Below, piece after piece: positions 53,294 to 62,764 of a DNA stretch of 64,000 nt. The number at the start of each line of letters is the position of its first letter. The first letter of the stretch is position 1. The stretch comes from Candidatus Uabimicrobium amorphum (GTDB lineage: Bacteria > Planctomycetota > Uabimicrobiia > Uabimicrobiales > Uabimicrobiaceae). The translations under genes and the position numbers were made by a program. The notes under the pieces were generated by a model. The model was not told the origin of the DNA. It was given only the letters and a program-made list of their open reading frames with translations, and did no database searches. Where the stretch lies: NCBI RefSeq assembly GCF_009002475.1, contig NZ_AP019860.1, positions 4,278,001 through 4,342,000 on the forward strand, in the 5' to 3' direction.

Positions 53294-53877
53294 ACATCAA
53301 GCCTTTTCTTTACTATTCTTGCAGGGTGCCCCATCGCAATAGAATATGCCTCTATGGGTTTTGTCACAACACTTTTCGCTCCAATAACGCATTTTTTTTC
53401 AATATTTTCCATAATAAGGCTACCATTGCCGATCCAGCAATCTTCGCCTATATATACTTTGGGAAATTCTCCCCCTTGTTCACGTATGGGGATGTCGATA
53501 CGTTCGATATAATGTTGATTGGCACCGTTGATAATATCAACATTACTACCCAGTAGCGTGTCTTGTCCTATACTTACCTTGCCTAGAGTACAATAAGTTC
53601 CTATGTATACACCACTGTTAATTTCGCTTTCACTGTCGGTAATAATCACCCCAAAAGATATACAGCAGTCAAGAGAACACTTTTTTAATGCTAGATAGTA
53701 AAAACTTTTACGTACATATTCGCCCAATGTTCCGGGAAATAAGCTAACGAGTTGTGAAAAACCATGAAATGTTTTTTCACTTTTAGTGAAAAACTTAATG
53801 ATTCTATACAACAAAAATACGGGGATTATTAGTAATAGAAATATTAAATTGGCAAAATTTTTTACTATATTTCGCAC
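53290..53877 (-). CDS. Left-handed beta-helix (hexapeptide) acyltransferase
   Basis: 195 aa from GTG 53875-53877, which lies 1 nt after the upstream stop and has GGGAG 6-8 nt ahead; the ATG-like start at 54009 would overlap the glycosyltransferase gene by 130 nt and is rejected. One N-terminal membrane helix (LIFLLLIIPVFLLYRII), then hexapeptide repeats (VYIGTYCTLGKVSIGQDTLL, VYIGEDCWIGNGSLI) and the family ending AYSIAMGHPARIVKKR. It probably O-acetylates the polysaccharide or a precursor. The catalytic His may be that in NQHYIERI. Confidence 0.85.
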   Translation of the reverse strand: MRNIVKNFANLIFLLLIIPVFLLYRIIKFFTKSEKTFHGFSQLVSLFPGTLGEYVRKSFYYLALKKCSLDCCISFGVIITDSESEINSGVYIGTYCTLGKVSIGQDTLLGSNVDIINGANQHYIERIDIPIREQGGEFPKVYIGEDCWIGNGSLIMENIEKKCVIGAKSVVTKPIEAYSIAMGHPARIVKKRLDV

Positions 53878-53878
53878 T

Positions 53879-55012
53879 TTATACTCCCATGAGATCTTTA
53901 TATATTTTTTCCATATTGCGCATGCGTTCCATGAAGCAAAACCGTTCCTCCACCATTTTACGAGCATTTTTTTGTAATTTATGACGCAATTGTTCGTCTT
54001 TAATAACATTCAAAATATTTTGACTCATTTGTTGATGATCTCCCACAGGTGTATAAATGGCGTGTTCGCGATCTTGAACTGTGTTTACTACTCCATCAAC
54101 AGGTGTTGTGATAATAGGTACTTCCATTGCCATTGCTTCTAATACTACATTGGGTAAGCCTTCTTTTAAAGAGGAAAGAACGTATAAGTCTAAAATAGCG
54201 AAGACATGGCGAATATCGGAAAAGTAGCCTGGTAAGATAATTTTGTCTTGTAAATTCATGCTGGTGATGAGTTGCTGTAGCTCTTCTTTTTGCGTCCCTT
54301 CACCAACGATAAGAAAGTAGGTATTAGGGTGTTGGGCAATCACTTGGGCAGCACTGCGAATTAGTGTGTCGTAACCTTTTTCTTTTGCCAAACGTCCTAC
54401 GGCACCAACGACAAAAGCTTGCGAGGGAATTGATAGTTGTTCGCGCAACTTACTTGTGACAACCCCTTTGGCAAAGTCACTGGTTACGATTGCGTTGGGA
54501 ATAAATACAATGCGTTTTTTGGCTACTTTGTAGCGTATTAATTCTTCACGTAATGTTGCCGTTACAATGACTACTTTGCGGAAAAAGCGCTGAATTCGTT
54601 TGTCCAGTGAGTCGTAGAAACGTACGCGACGTTTTTTGGAAACCCAACCATGTACCGTCGTCATCAGTTTTATCTTACACCCAGACATTCTAAGCAATAA
54701 ACCATAAAAGTTGGATTTATAACCATGGGCATGATATATGTCTACTTTACGTTGGCGAAAGATTTTACGCAGCTTGCGTAAAGTAGAAAAATCTATTTTG
54801 CGACGCTCAGGAATAACAATCATCTCAACGCCTGCACTTTGAGCACGAAGATCCATATCAAACTCGCTGTCATGTTCACTTTTTAGATAAATGAGTATCA
54901 TGGAAAAAGTTTGCTTGTCGATAAAACGCGATGAATTGATGATGGTTTTTTCTGGACCACCACCCTTACCGCTTGAGCTACGGATGTGTGCTATACAAAT
55001 TTTATTTGTCAT
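53879..55012 (-). CDS. GT4-family glycosyltransferase
   Basis: 377 aa GT-B enzyme. N-lobe CIAHIRSSSGKGGGPEKTI; DIYHAHGYKSNFYGLLLRM; C-lobe VVGAVGRLAKEKGYDTLI, VGEGTQKEELQ and the EX7E motif in SLKEGLPNVVLEAMAMEVP. Same type as exosortase-associated sugar transferases. ATG overlaps the stop of the next-upstream gene by 4 nt (ATGA, 55009-55012). Confidence 0.92.
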   Translation of the reverse strand: MTNKICIAHIRSSSGKGGGPEKTIINSSRFIDKQTFSMILIYLKSEHDSEFDMDLRAQSAGVEMIVIPERRKIDFSTLRKLRKIFRQRKVDIYHAHGYKSNFYGLLLRMSGCKIKLMTTVHGWVSKKRRVRFYDSLDKRIQRFFRKVVIVTATLREELIRYKVAKKRIVFIPNAIVTSDFAKGVVTSKLREQLSIPSQAFVVGAVGRLAKEKGYDTLIRSAAQVIAQHPNTYFLIVGEGTQKEELQQLITSMNLQDKIILPGYFSDIRHVFAILDLYVLSSLKEGLPNVVLEAMAMEVPIITTPVDGVVNTVQDREHAIYTPVGDHQQMSQNILNVIKDEQLRHKLQKNARKMVEERFCFMERMRNMEKIYKDLMGV

Positions 55013-56181
55013 GATTTACTTTCTGCGACAATTTCTAATAGGTCTTTTTCCCAATTGGCAAGGTGTGTTTCCCAACTATATTTTTGAGCAAATATTTCTC
55101 TTCGAGTTGTGGGTATCTCAATATTTTCTTCTAAGCATGAGTTGATGCGTTGTGCGAATGTCGTAGCATTGTTTTCGATCCAAATTCCACTATCTAGATT
55201 TGATAGATCAATGCCTTCTGCTGCTTGGGGAGAGATCACACAAGGTAAGCCACAGGCTATGTATTCTAAGACTTTATTTTGGACACCTCGGGCAATACGA
55301 ATGGGAGCGATGGCTAGTTTTGCTTTTTGCAAATAAAGGCGAATGTCTTCAACAGCACCAGTGACAATAATATTGTCTGAACGTAGTTCCGAAATACATG
55401 GTGAAGGATCACGACCAACAATATATAATTTGACTTTAGGATGTTTTTTTACAACGTAAGGCCATATCTCGTTACAGAAGTATATCATCGCATCAACATT
55501 GGGAAAATAATTCATTGTACCAACAAAAACAATGTCGCAACCGCGGTTTTCATATAAGTTATCAAAATAATCGAGGTCAACGCCGTTGGCGAGAACATGT
55601 AATCTCTTTTCACCATCGACAATTTGTGCTTCCTGGGGAGAAATAACATAACAACGTTCCCAGGTATCAAGAAGATGTTTTTCATATTTTGCCATGCGTT
55701 TGGCTTCTTGTTGGTAGATTTTTCTTTTAGGAAAAGAAGTAAATTGCGCGTACTGTAGCCATTTATCTGAGTCTATATCTATGAGGTCCATCACTTTTGG
55801 TTTGAAACTTTGCGGAATATATTGCGCAACAGAAGAACAGCTGGCAATAACAAGGTCAAACTGTTCCTCTGTCAGAATTTGATGAACGCGTTGCTGTAAA
55901 GTTTTTGAATAAAAAAATCGAAGCGTTAGAGGTTTTTGTGAAAATAAGCTCATTAGCAGTGCTTTGCATTTATTGTAAAATGTCGAGATGAAGGTAAACA
56001 CCATTTTGTTGCAATAGTCATTTAAACAAGCTGTATAACCTAAATCTCTCTTATCATCTACAATAAAACACAGAAATACGTCGTGTTTGTTATTCAAGTA
56101 ACGCAGTTGATGAAATGTACGTATTTTTTCTCCCTTATTTGGTGGAAAAGGAATTCTGTGCGCGATAAAAAGTATTTTCAT
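55009..56181 (-). CDS. Sugar transferase of the PEP-CTERM/EpsH system (Stp1-like)
   Basis: 390 aa GT-B glycosyltransferase. The start MKILFIAHRIPFPPNKGEKI, then RTFHQLRYL, and the segment DLIDIDSDKWLQYAQ are hallmarks of the exosortase-linked sugar transferase family (TIGR03087 type). C-lobe DIVFVGTMNYFPNVDAMIYF, and LEYIACGLPCVISPQAAEGI. It overlaps the exosortase stop by ATGA (56178-56181), so it is made together with it. Confidence 0.92.
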   Translation of the reverse strand: MKILFIAHRIPFPPNKGEKIRTFHQLRYLNNKHDVFLCFIVDDKRDLGYTACLNDYCNKMVFTFISTFYNKCKALLMSLFSQKPLTLRFFYSKTLQQRVHQILTEEQFDLVIASCSSVAQYIPQSFKPKVMDLIDIDSDKWLQYAQFTSFPKRKIYQQEAKRMAKYEKHLLDTWERCYVISPQEAQIVDGEKRLHVLANGVDLDYFDNLYENRGCDIVFVGTMNYFPNVDAMIYFCNEIWPYVVKKHPKVKLYIVGRDPSPCISELRSDNIIVTGAVEDIRLYLQKAKLAIAPIRIARGVQNKVLEYIACGLPCVISPQAAEGIDLSNLDSGIWIENNATTFAQRINSCLEENIEIPTTRREIFAQKYSWETHLANWEKDLLEIVAESKS

Positions 56182-57677
56182 GGTAAATATTTTCTTAGAA
56201 TCGGATATAAATCATTGGCGAATTTTTGCAGTGAACCAAAAGAATGTTGTGGATCATTGCCAATTTTTATAGACGTACGAACAAGAGCAGCACCACCTTT
56301 TTGGGAACTAAAAAAATTCATGAGAGCGTTTGCTTGGTGATAGTAGTAGTTACCCGTGAACTTGTCGCCAAATTTATACCAATAGATAACGTATTCGTGA
56401 TCGCCATTATTCACAAGTTTGAGTACGATTGCATCGTGATTTTGTAAACGTATCGCAAAACGCTCTAGTATTTCGCATCCAGCGCCTTTGTAACAAATTT
56501 CCGGAGGGTGCGATACTTTGCGATTCGAATTTTCCGAAATGACAAGAGCTAACAGTATGGGAGGTGTTTTGGGGCTAGAATAATGTCGTGTGAGTAGATC
56601 TTTAGTTTCTAGAAGTTCAATGGTGCGCTGTTCTGCGGGGTAATCTTGAAGAGTATACCAATTACCAAAATTTGTAGGGAATTGTTGTGCGTATTGTTTT
56701 CCTTCGGTTTGATACTCTTTGTAGAGTAAAAAATAAGTGGTAATTGCCATTAAACTGAGTGCGCAGATTGCAGCAGCGGCCTTCAGGTTTATATTAACGA
56801 GTTGTGGGGGAATAAATTTTGTATTTTTTTGTTGTGTCTCTTTATTTTCTACATCACTCTCCTCTGGTGTTTCTAAAGCGCGGCTTATAAAGAGCATTGT
56901 TATGATATTGAGAAACAAAGCCACCATACCTGACATATCATGTATATTACCTGTTGCGGCCTCTGCTCCCCAGTTGTAAGTAATGACTCCCAGAAAAAAA
57001 ACGCGTAGTACGTTATAGAGCATGGCAAGTGGGAGAAGTATGGCCACTAAAAATATTTTGCGGGCAACAGTTGTTGTTGTGACATAGGCAAACGGCAAAC
57101 TTAGGGCGACCATGGCCACAAGTGAGCGCAATCCGCTACAAACATCTCCTACCACCATTTGTCCATTGGTAAAACTTACAATGCTACCATCGCGAATACA
57201 AACAATACCTGTAAAGTTTAATAAAAAGACCGCAATTTCACTGGCCAGTAATTTTAGTTTTAAGGTAAAGAAAGATATTAAAATGAGAGGAAAAGGTACC
57301 ATACAATACAAGTATAAAACGGGAAACCACCCCCAACGAATGCCTTTTACTCCGGCAAATAGAACGAGTATTCCTGCTACGGTGATGGGAATGGAAAAAC
57401 CAGAAGTAAAATGAATGCGTGCGATGCCACTAAGAAAATGAATCGTTAGGCCAAATGCAATAATGGCTATTCCCCACCAATTTCCTTTTAACTCTTGGTT
57501 TTCGATAGCTTGGCGATTGTACCACAGTAACCATAAGGAAATAAAGGGGATTAAAAAACCATGAGAGCTATAAGAACCCGCGCTTGTCCAGCGCTGGTAC
57601 ATCCAATCGATTGTTGGTATGTACGTAAGTAGAGTGGCAATAAAAGCCACAGCTAAAATAATTATATTTTTTCGCAT
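56178..57677 (-). CDS. Exosortase fused to EpsI domain (XrtA-like)
   Basis: Membrane transpeptidase-like enzyme that cuts and sorts exported proteins bearing a PEP-CTERM-type tail. 499 aa. About eight helices hold the exosortase core with catalytic Cys180 (GDVCSGLRSL), Arg225 (YNVLRVFFLG) and His246 (NIHDMSG), all present. From about residue 310 comes the EpsI (DUF3485) domain: FPTNFGNWYTLQDYP, VSHPPEICYKGAGCEI, VIYWYKFGDKFTGNYYYH. Fusion of both parts is typical of the exosortase A type. It overlaps the deacetylase gene by 16 nt and the Stp1-like gene by 4 nt. Confidence 0.95.
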   Translation of the reverse strand: MRKNIIILAVAFIATLLTYIPTIDWMYQRWTSAGSYSSHGFLIPFISLWLLWYNRQAIENQELKGNWWGIAIIAFGLTIHFLSGIARIHFTSGFSIPITVAGILVLFAGVKGIRWGWFPVLYLYCMVPFPLILISFFTLKLKLLASEIAVFLLNFTGIVCIRDGSIVSFTNGQMVVGDVCSGLRSLVAMVALSLPFAYVTTTTVARKIFLVAILLPLAMLYNVLRVFFLGVITYNWGAEAATGNIHDMSGMVALFLNIITMLFISRALETPEESDVENKETQQKNTKFIPPQLVNINLKAAAAICALSLMAITTYFLLYKEYQTEGKQYAQQFPTNFGNWYTLQDYPAEQRTIELLETKDLLTRHYSSPKTPPILLALVISENSNRKVSHPPEICYKGAGCEILERFAIRLQNHDAIVLKLVNNGDHEYVIYWYKFGDKFTGNYYYHQANALMNFFSSQKGGAALVRTSIKIGNDPQHSFGSLQKFANDLYPILRKYLP

Positions 57678-58504
57678 ACTGATTCCAAATATTCTTTTGT
57701 ATAAGTAAAAGAAAAGTCCTGTACTAAGCGACGTAGTTTTTTTTCCGTTGAGTGAAGATTTACATAGTGTCGAAAGCGTTTGGTGGCACTAATTCCTTTT
57801 ATTCGCGGTTGTTGTGGGTCAATTTCCCATGGATGTAAATAAAAAACAAATGGTTGTTGTTCGCGATTGTTGAATTCGATACTTTTTTTGGTAATGCTAT
57901 AGGGAAATAGGCGAAAATAACCACCACCAGCAATAGGGAAATTCCATTTGCCAATAGGTACTGTCGAAGGAGGAAATTCTTGTAGCGCATGTGTGTTGTA
58001 TTTGACAAGATGCCTATGGCGTTTGGCTTGTGGTATTCCATAACGATCATGATGCGTAGGAAAAATGCTTGAGTCGTAACGGAAACCTTCTTCATAAAGA
58101 ATGTCTATTGCCCAAAGCGATTTGTTGGTAATGGAGTAGCTTGGCGCACGATAACCAATGACTTGTTCTCCACTTATGTCTTCCAATATACATTTTGCTT
58201 TTTTGATGTCTTCGCGAAATGCTTGGGGACCTTGCTCGTATATGAGTTGATGTGCGTAACCATGGCATGCCAATTCATGACCTTGTTGACAAATTTCGCG
58301 TACAAGTTGCGGGCAACGCTCCGCAACCCAAGCAAGTACGTAAAATGTTGCCTGGACGTTATGTTGAGCGAATATTTGTAGGATACGTTGTGTATTTTGC
58401 TCTACACGCAAAGGATAAGAATCCCAATCGTGTAAGGAAATTTTATTTGCGAAATTTGCGACATGAAAGTAGTCTTCAACGTCAACACTCATGATATTAC
58501 GCAT
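57662..58504 (-). CDS. Polysaccharide deacetylase of the exosortase (PEP-CTERM) locus type
   Basis: 280 aa NodB-fold deacetylase removing acetyl groups from polysaccharide amino sugars. MSVDVEDYFHVANF opens the protein with the catalytic/metal Asp pair; ATFYVLAWVAERCPQLV; metal His pair in ELACHGYAHQL; GYRAPSYSI; and GGGYFRLFPY and FYLHPWEIDPQQPR near the end. This is the DUF3473-carrying form (TIGR03006 type) found in exosortase A loci. Precedes the exosortase with a 16-nt overlap. Confidence 0.95.
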   Translation of the reverse strand: MRNIMSVDVEDYFHVANFANKISLHDWDSYPLRVEQNTQRILQIFAQHNVQATFYVLAWVAERCPQLVREICQQGHELACHGYAHQLIYEQGPQAFREDIKKAKCILEDISGEQVIGYRAPSYSITNKSLWAIDILYEEGFRYDSSIFPTHHDRYGIPQAKRHRHLVKYNTHALQEFPPSTVPIGKWNFPIAGGGYFRLFPYSITKKSIEFNNREQQPFVFYLHPWEIDPQQPRIKGISATKRFRHYVNLHSTEKKLRRLVQDFSFTYTKEYLESVCEKI

Positions 58505-58600
58505 TGTTTTTTCTTTCTTTGGTAAACAAAAGCATTACCTGTGCACTCGGTAGGAAAAGTAAAGACTATTATAGTGATTTATTGGCTCATTACAATTGTG

Positions 58601-59926
58601 TTATTTTCCGCCGCCGGTTAGAATTATTTTGACTGTTTTTAACACAATGACAAAATCCAAAACTAAGGATAAATTTTTAACATAGTATAGGTCATAACGT
58701 AACTTTTCGTAGTGTTCTTCAAAACAACTAGCGTAGTGGTATTGTACTTGTGCCCACCCGGTAATACCTGGCCGTACCGAATGGCGGAAAAAATACCATG
58801 GCATTTGTTCTTCAAATTGTTTGGTAAAATGCGCTCTCTCTGGACGTGGCCCTATAAGGCTCATATCTCCGCGAATGACGTTAAAGAGTTGTGGTAGTTC
58901 ATCGATGCGCATACGCCGCAGCCACTTTCCACCGCGAATTATTCTCGGATCATTATCCTGCGTAAGTTGTACTCCTTGAACTTCCGCATTTATGTGCATA
59001 GTGCGGAATTTGTACATGACAAACTCTTTTTCATTCATGCCCACGCGTTTTTGCGTGTAAATAGCGGGACCTGGAGATAGTATTTTAATCAATATAATGG
59101 TGATGACTTGTATGGGCAGTGTAAGTACAAATAGTATGGAAGACAATACTAAATCTCCTATTCTCTTACAAAGCATTGTTAAAGAGAAATGAATGGATTG
59201 ATAGCCGTAAAAAGCAATTTGTTCGTGGAATGTTTCATCGCAAATCTTGCCTGTTAACCACTCATAAAAAGAAATGCCATCAATCATGCGGCAACGAGTG
59301 GCATGACATTTACGCAGTTGTAGCATATCAATTTCGTTACGTGGTAAGGTGACGATTATTTCTTTAGATTTTTTTTGCTCTAGGTAAGATAGTGCCTCAT
59401 CTAAATTTTGAAATATAACGGTGTGAGAATAGTCGTTTTTTAGTTGCTGCAATTCACTACGTATTTTTTCAGCAAGTGCATTGCTCCCGACGATAATACA
59501 TGTTTTGGCTATTTTGTCGCGAATAATTTTTGAGTAAAACAATACGCGCCAAATATATAATGTAAAACTAAGCAGAACACAACAAATGCCGAGAACGCCG
59601 CGCCCGATAAATAGCGAGGGAAAAATATAGAATGTGATGACTAAAAATACATAGGCACCAAAAACAGGACGTAGGACATTGAAAAATATCAGTACTTTGC
59701 TGATACTCGACGAAAATTTATTTACATACCAATCAGCATAAAACAAAAAAATGCAAATGACAAAAGTGCAAAATATTTGCTGAGGTATGTAATTGTAGTA
59801 ATCAAAAGTGGCAAATACATTTCGAATAAAACCGGCAAGTAGAAAACAGCCAAAAATTAATAGAAAGTCACAAACAATGAGTAGTAGAAAGTATACAGGG
59901 ATTTTTGTGCGAATAAATTTGTACAT
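58601..59926 (-). CDS. Polyprenyl glycosylphosphotransferase (initiating sugar transferase)
   Basis: Starts polysaccharide synthesis by placing the first sugar-phosphate on undecaprenyl phosphate. 441 aa from ATG 59924-59926; the frame extends to a TTG at 60001, but that lies inside the terminator hairpin of the upstream gene. Four N-terminal membrane helices, a nucleotide-binding-like middle (IIVGSNALAEKIRSEL), then the bacterial sugar-transferase domain: KRIGDLVLSSILFVLTLP, KRVGMNEKEFVMYKFRTM, MRIDELPQLFNVIRGDMSLI, GPRPERAHF, VRPGITGWAQ. Matches the exosortase-associated subgroup. First gene of the operon. Confidence 0.93.
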   Translation of the reverse strand: MYKFIRTKIPVYFLLLIVCDFLLIFGCFLLAGFIRNVFATFDYYNYIPQQIFCTFVICIFLFYADWYVNKFSSSISKVLIFFNVLRPVFGAYVFLVITFYIFPSLFIGRGVLGICCVLLSFTLYIWRVLFYSKIIRDKIAKTCIIVGSNALAEKIRSELQQLKNDYSHTVIFQNLDEALSYLEQKKSKEIIVTLPRNEIDMLQLRKCHATRCRMIDGISFYEWLTGKICDETFHEQIAFYGYQSIHFSLTMLCKRIGDLVLSSILFVLTLPIQVITIILIKILSPGPAIYTQKRVGMNEKEFVMYKFRTMHINAEVQGVQLTQDNDPRIIRGGKWLRRMRIDELPQLFNVIRGDMSLIGPRPERAHFTKQFEEQMPWYFFRHSVRPGITGWAQVQYHYASCFEEHYEKLRYDLYYVKNLSLVLDFVIVLKTVKIILTGGGK

Positions 59927-59984
59927 TTTATATCCGTAATCGTTGCGAAGCAAATGGTTGAAAGGTTTTAAATCTATATCATTT

Positions 59985-60011
59985 GTAATAACATTTTTCA
60001 AATGTTATTAC
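59985..60011 (-). terminator. Hairpin terminator at the 3' end of the BCCT gene
   Basis: Perfect 12-bp stem gtaataacattt / aaatgttattac with a 3-nt loop, overlapping the BCCT stop codon. It separates the transporter from the exopolysaccharide operon and argues against a TTG start at 60001 for the latter's first gene. Confidence 0.7.
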
Positions 60012-61573
60012 ATTTTGTTACTCTTGTGTTCATTTGTGAGCCCCATGTACAAACTAACACACATGATAATGAGTATAAGAGCAAAAGGTAGTCCTACTGT
60101 GATGGCCGCAGCCTGAAGTGCTTTTAATGCTTGTTCTCCACCGATAAATAGCAAAGCTGCTGCGATAAGTCCTTCCATTGTTGCCCAAAAAATGCGTTGT
60201 GGAACAGGGGCGTCGAGTTTACCTCCGGCGGTGATGCTATCAATGACGAGTGAGCCTGAGTCTGAAGATGTCACAAAAAATACCAATACCAAAATAATGG
60301 CAATAAATGATGTGATATTTGCAAGAGGCAATTGCTCTAACATTTGAAAAAGGGTTAAGGAGGTATCACTTATGCCATTTGCTAATTCGCCAACATTGTT
60401 TTGTACTTGTTCTAAACCGGTGCCACCAAAAGCCGTCATCCATAGAATACTTACCATCGTGGGTACCAGAAGTACCGCAGTAACAAAAGCGCGTACTGTG
60501 CGCCCTTTGGAGATGCGGGCAATAAACATACCGACAAAAGGTGACCACGAAATCCACCATGCCCAGTAAAATATGGTCCAACCATGAAAAAAAGTATCGT
60601 CATCGCGGCCTACCCAACTACTGAGCGGTACGATATTTACCGCGTAGTTATATAGAGTACCACCAAATCCGTTGAGTATCGCTAATGTTGAACTTGTGAA
60701 TAAAACGAATAAAAACAACAACGCGGCTATGCTCATATTGATATTGCTGAGGATTTTCACTCCACCTTCTAAACCTCTTACCACGGAAATGACTGCAACG
60801 GTCGTGACCCCAAATACTATAATGATTTGTGTCGTAATATCGTTGGGAATAGCAAATAAGAAATTTAATCCCGATGCCGCTTGCTGCGCACCTAAGCCGA
60901 GGGAGGTGGCTAGACCAAAAATAGTGGCCATTACCGCGATGGTATCGATCACGTTTCCGGCAAATCCCCAAGTAGCTTTCCCAAAAATAGGATAGAATAC
61001 CGAACGAATTGTAAGCGGCATACCCCTATTGAAGGTAAAATAAGCTAAAGAAAGGCCCACAATACTGTACACTGCCCACGGATGTAAACCCCAGTGAAAC
61101 ATCGTTGCTCCCATCGCGAGGTTTGCCGCTTCAGGGGTCAGCTTTTCTACATTTAGCGGCGTACCGTACCAGCCTGTGTAGTATGCAACAGGTTCGGCAA
61201 CGCTCCAAAACATAAGACCGATTCCCATTCCTGCGGCAAACAGCATTGCAAACCACGACATTAAACTAAAATCAGGTTTGGCATCTTTTCCGCCTAATTT
61301 AATTTTGCCAATGGGTAAAATCAATAGAGATAAACAGAAAGCAACGACTAGATTTGCACTCAAGGCAAATAGCCAGTCAAAGTAAGTTATAGAAAATGAT
61401 TTTGTACTTTCGAATAACTGCTTTGATTCTTCGGGTAATAGTAACGTTCCTGCAACAAAACTAAGCACGAGTAAACTCGAATATGCAAATACGGGATTAT
61501 GTATGTCAAAACCTAAACGTTGTATGTTATCCTGTCCTACTTCATAAGAAGTGGTGTAGCGACATTTTTTCAT
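60008..61573 (-). CDS. BCCT-family transporter (betaine/carnitine/choline)
   Basis: Sodium- or proton-coupled carrier of quaternary ammonium compounds, often for osmoprotection. 521 aa from ATG 61571-61573 (GGAAGG about 10 nt upstream), with 12 helices. Family signatures: FAAGMGIGLMFWSVAEPVAY, TMFHWGLHPWAVYSIVGLSL, the Trp-rich segment IFYWAWWISWSPFVGMFIAR with RISKGRTVR, and FFVTSSDSGSLVID. C-terminus short. Divergent from the CPBP protease gene with 284 bp of AT-rich sequence between, which must hold both promoters. Confidence 0.96.
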   Translation of the reverse strand: MKKCRYTTSYEVGQDNIQRLGFDIHNPVFAYSSLLVLSFVAGTLLLPEESKQLFESTKSFSITYFDWLFALSANLVVAFCLSLLILPIGKIKLGGKDAKPDFSLMSWFAMLFAAGMGIGLMFWSVAEPVAYYTGWYGTPLNVEKLTPEAANLAMGATMFHWGLHPWAVYSIVGLSLAYFTFNRGMPLTIRSVFYPIFGKATWGFAGNVIDTIAVMATIFGLATSLGLGAQQAASGLNFLFAIPNDITTQIIIVFGVTTVAVISVVRGLEGGVKILSNINMSIAALLFLFVLFTSSTLAILNGFGGTLYNYAVNIVPLSSWVGRDDDTFFHGWTIFYWAWWISWSPFVGMFIARISKGRTVRAFVTAVLLVPTMVSILWMTAFGGTGLEQVQNNVGELANGISDTSLTLFQMLEQLPLANITSFIAIILVLVFFVTSSDSGSLVIDSITAGGKLDAPVPQRIFWATMEGLIAAALLFIGGEQALKALQAAAITVGLPFALILIIMCVSLYMGLTNEHKSNKM

Positions 61574-61857
61574 CAATTTATGCCTTCCGTTTTCTAAGGC
61601 GATCTGGGTACTAAGTGGGTATCAAATTTTGTGTCGGCAGGTATTACTCGTTGTTTGTTTTGCGGTTGTGAGTATTATCTACGCCTGTAAAACTTTGTAT
61701 TTTTTGGTTAAAGTTTTTATATTTTTTATATTAAAAAAGTGTAACAGATTACTCTGAGGTCGTAAACGATAAATTCATTTTGTTGCGCGACGAATAGTTT
61801 ACTTATATCATATTGTTTGGCAATCTATCCGTAATACTCGAATAAGAGAGAATTTCA

Positions 61858-62586
61858 ATGAATGAACTGAATTTGTTACCTCAGGATAAAACATATGAGC
61901 AGCTACTCGCAGCTTTTTGTTTGCCTTATTTTTGCTATGTGTTGGCAAATATGTTAAGTGATGTTGTTGCTTTGTGGATGGTGTATCTAATCAAAATAGC
62001 TATTGTTACGACTGTTTGGATTGCGTACCGCAAGTACTACTCTTTCGGCAAGTGGCGGTGGAGGGATATTTTTATAAGCCTTTTATTTACACCTGTATTA
62101 TTGTTATTGTGGGCCATTCCCTTTTACTATTACCTTTCATTCACCGATAGTTTTTCGTCTCAGAAATTGTCCTTGGTGACAAACGGGGAAATATATTGGT
62201 GGTTGAGAACATTCGCTTCGGTAATTCTCGTTGCGATCTTCGAGGAAATATTTTTCCGCGCATATCTACTCGAATATTTACATCAGTCGCAGCAAAGCGA
62301 CAAATCTTCTATCGTTGATAAATGTTCTTCCACACTGGAAGAAAAACCGCAAGACTTAAGTAAAATTCCTCTCAACCTATACAGTGTTGTGGGTACAATG
62401 ATCATTTTCACATTAGGGCATAGCACCGCAGAATACATTTCGTGTGTATTATATTTTACCGCAACGTTATTGATATATAAGTATCTGCGCTCGTTTGCGG
62501 TATGTATTTGGACCCACGCCTTTACGAATTTAGGAATTGCTATATTGGTGAAGTATTGGGGAATGGACTTTCTGTGGTTTGGATAA
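61858..62586 (+). CDS. CPBP-family intramembrane metalloprotease
   Basis: 242 aa with about six helices. The CPBP (CAAX protease/Abi) motifs are present: Glu-Glu and Arg in FEEIFFRAYLLEYL, His in TLGHSTAEYIS, and the last motif WTHAFTNLGIA with His and Asn. The family includes CAAX-type prenyl proteases and a group that travels with PEP-CTERM/exosortase systems; the nearby exosortase locus makes that subgroup plausible, but this is inference. ATG follows AAGAGAG. Confidence 0.88.
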   Translation: MNELNLLPQDKTYEQLLAAFCLPYFCYVLANMLSDVVALWMVYLIKIAIVTTVWIAYRKYYSFGKWRWRDIFISLLFTPVLLLLWAIPFYYYLSFTDSFSSQKLSLVTNGEIYWWLRTFASVILVAIFEEIFFRAYLLEYLHQSQQSDKSSIVDKCSSTLEEKPQDLSKIPLNLYSVVGTMIIFTLGHSTAEYISCVLYFTATLLIYKYLRSFAVCIWTHAFTNLGIAILVKYWGMDFLWFG

Positions 62587-62701
62587 GCTGTGGGAATTTT
62601 GTTGGATGAGTATCTGCATTTCGCATCCATCTACTCGATATTTTCTATCGTTGTCGTGCTATTCCTTTGGTTACTCCGTCTTTCCGAATTTTCCCCCTGT
62701 A

Positions 62702-62728
62702 AACCAAGACTTCTAAAAAGTCTTGGTT
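62702..62728. terminator. Bidirectional terminator hairpin
   Basis: Perfect 11-bp stem aaccaagactt / aagtcttggtt around ctaaa, placed between the convergent CPBP protease and serpin-like genes. T-rich sequence lies mainly within the arms and loop rather than after them. Confidence 0.7.
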
Positions 62729-62764
62729 GCGACGTCTTCTTATATAACGTTCTACATGACGCAT

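Noticed and set aside
53878..54009. Upstream ATG-like start of the acyltransferase at 54009
   Set aside because: It would overlap the glycosyltransferase gene by 130 nt; GTG at 53877 has a well placed GGGAG and lies 1 nt after the stop.
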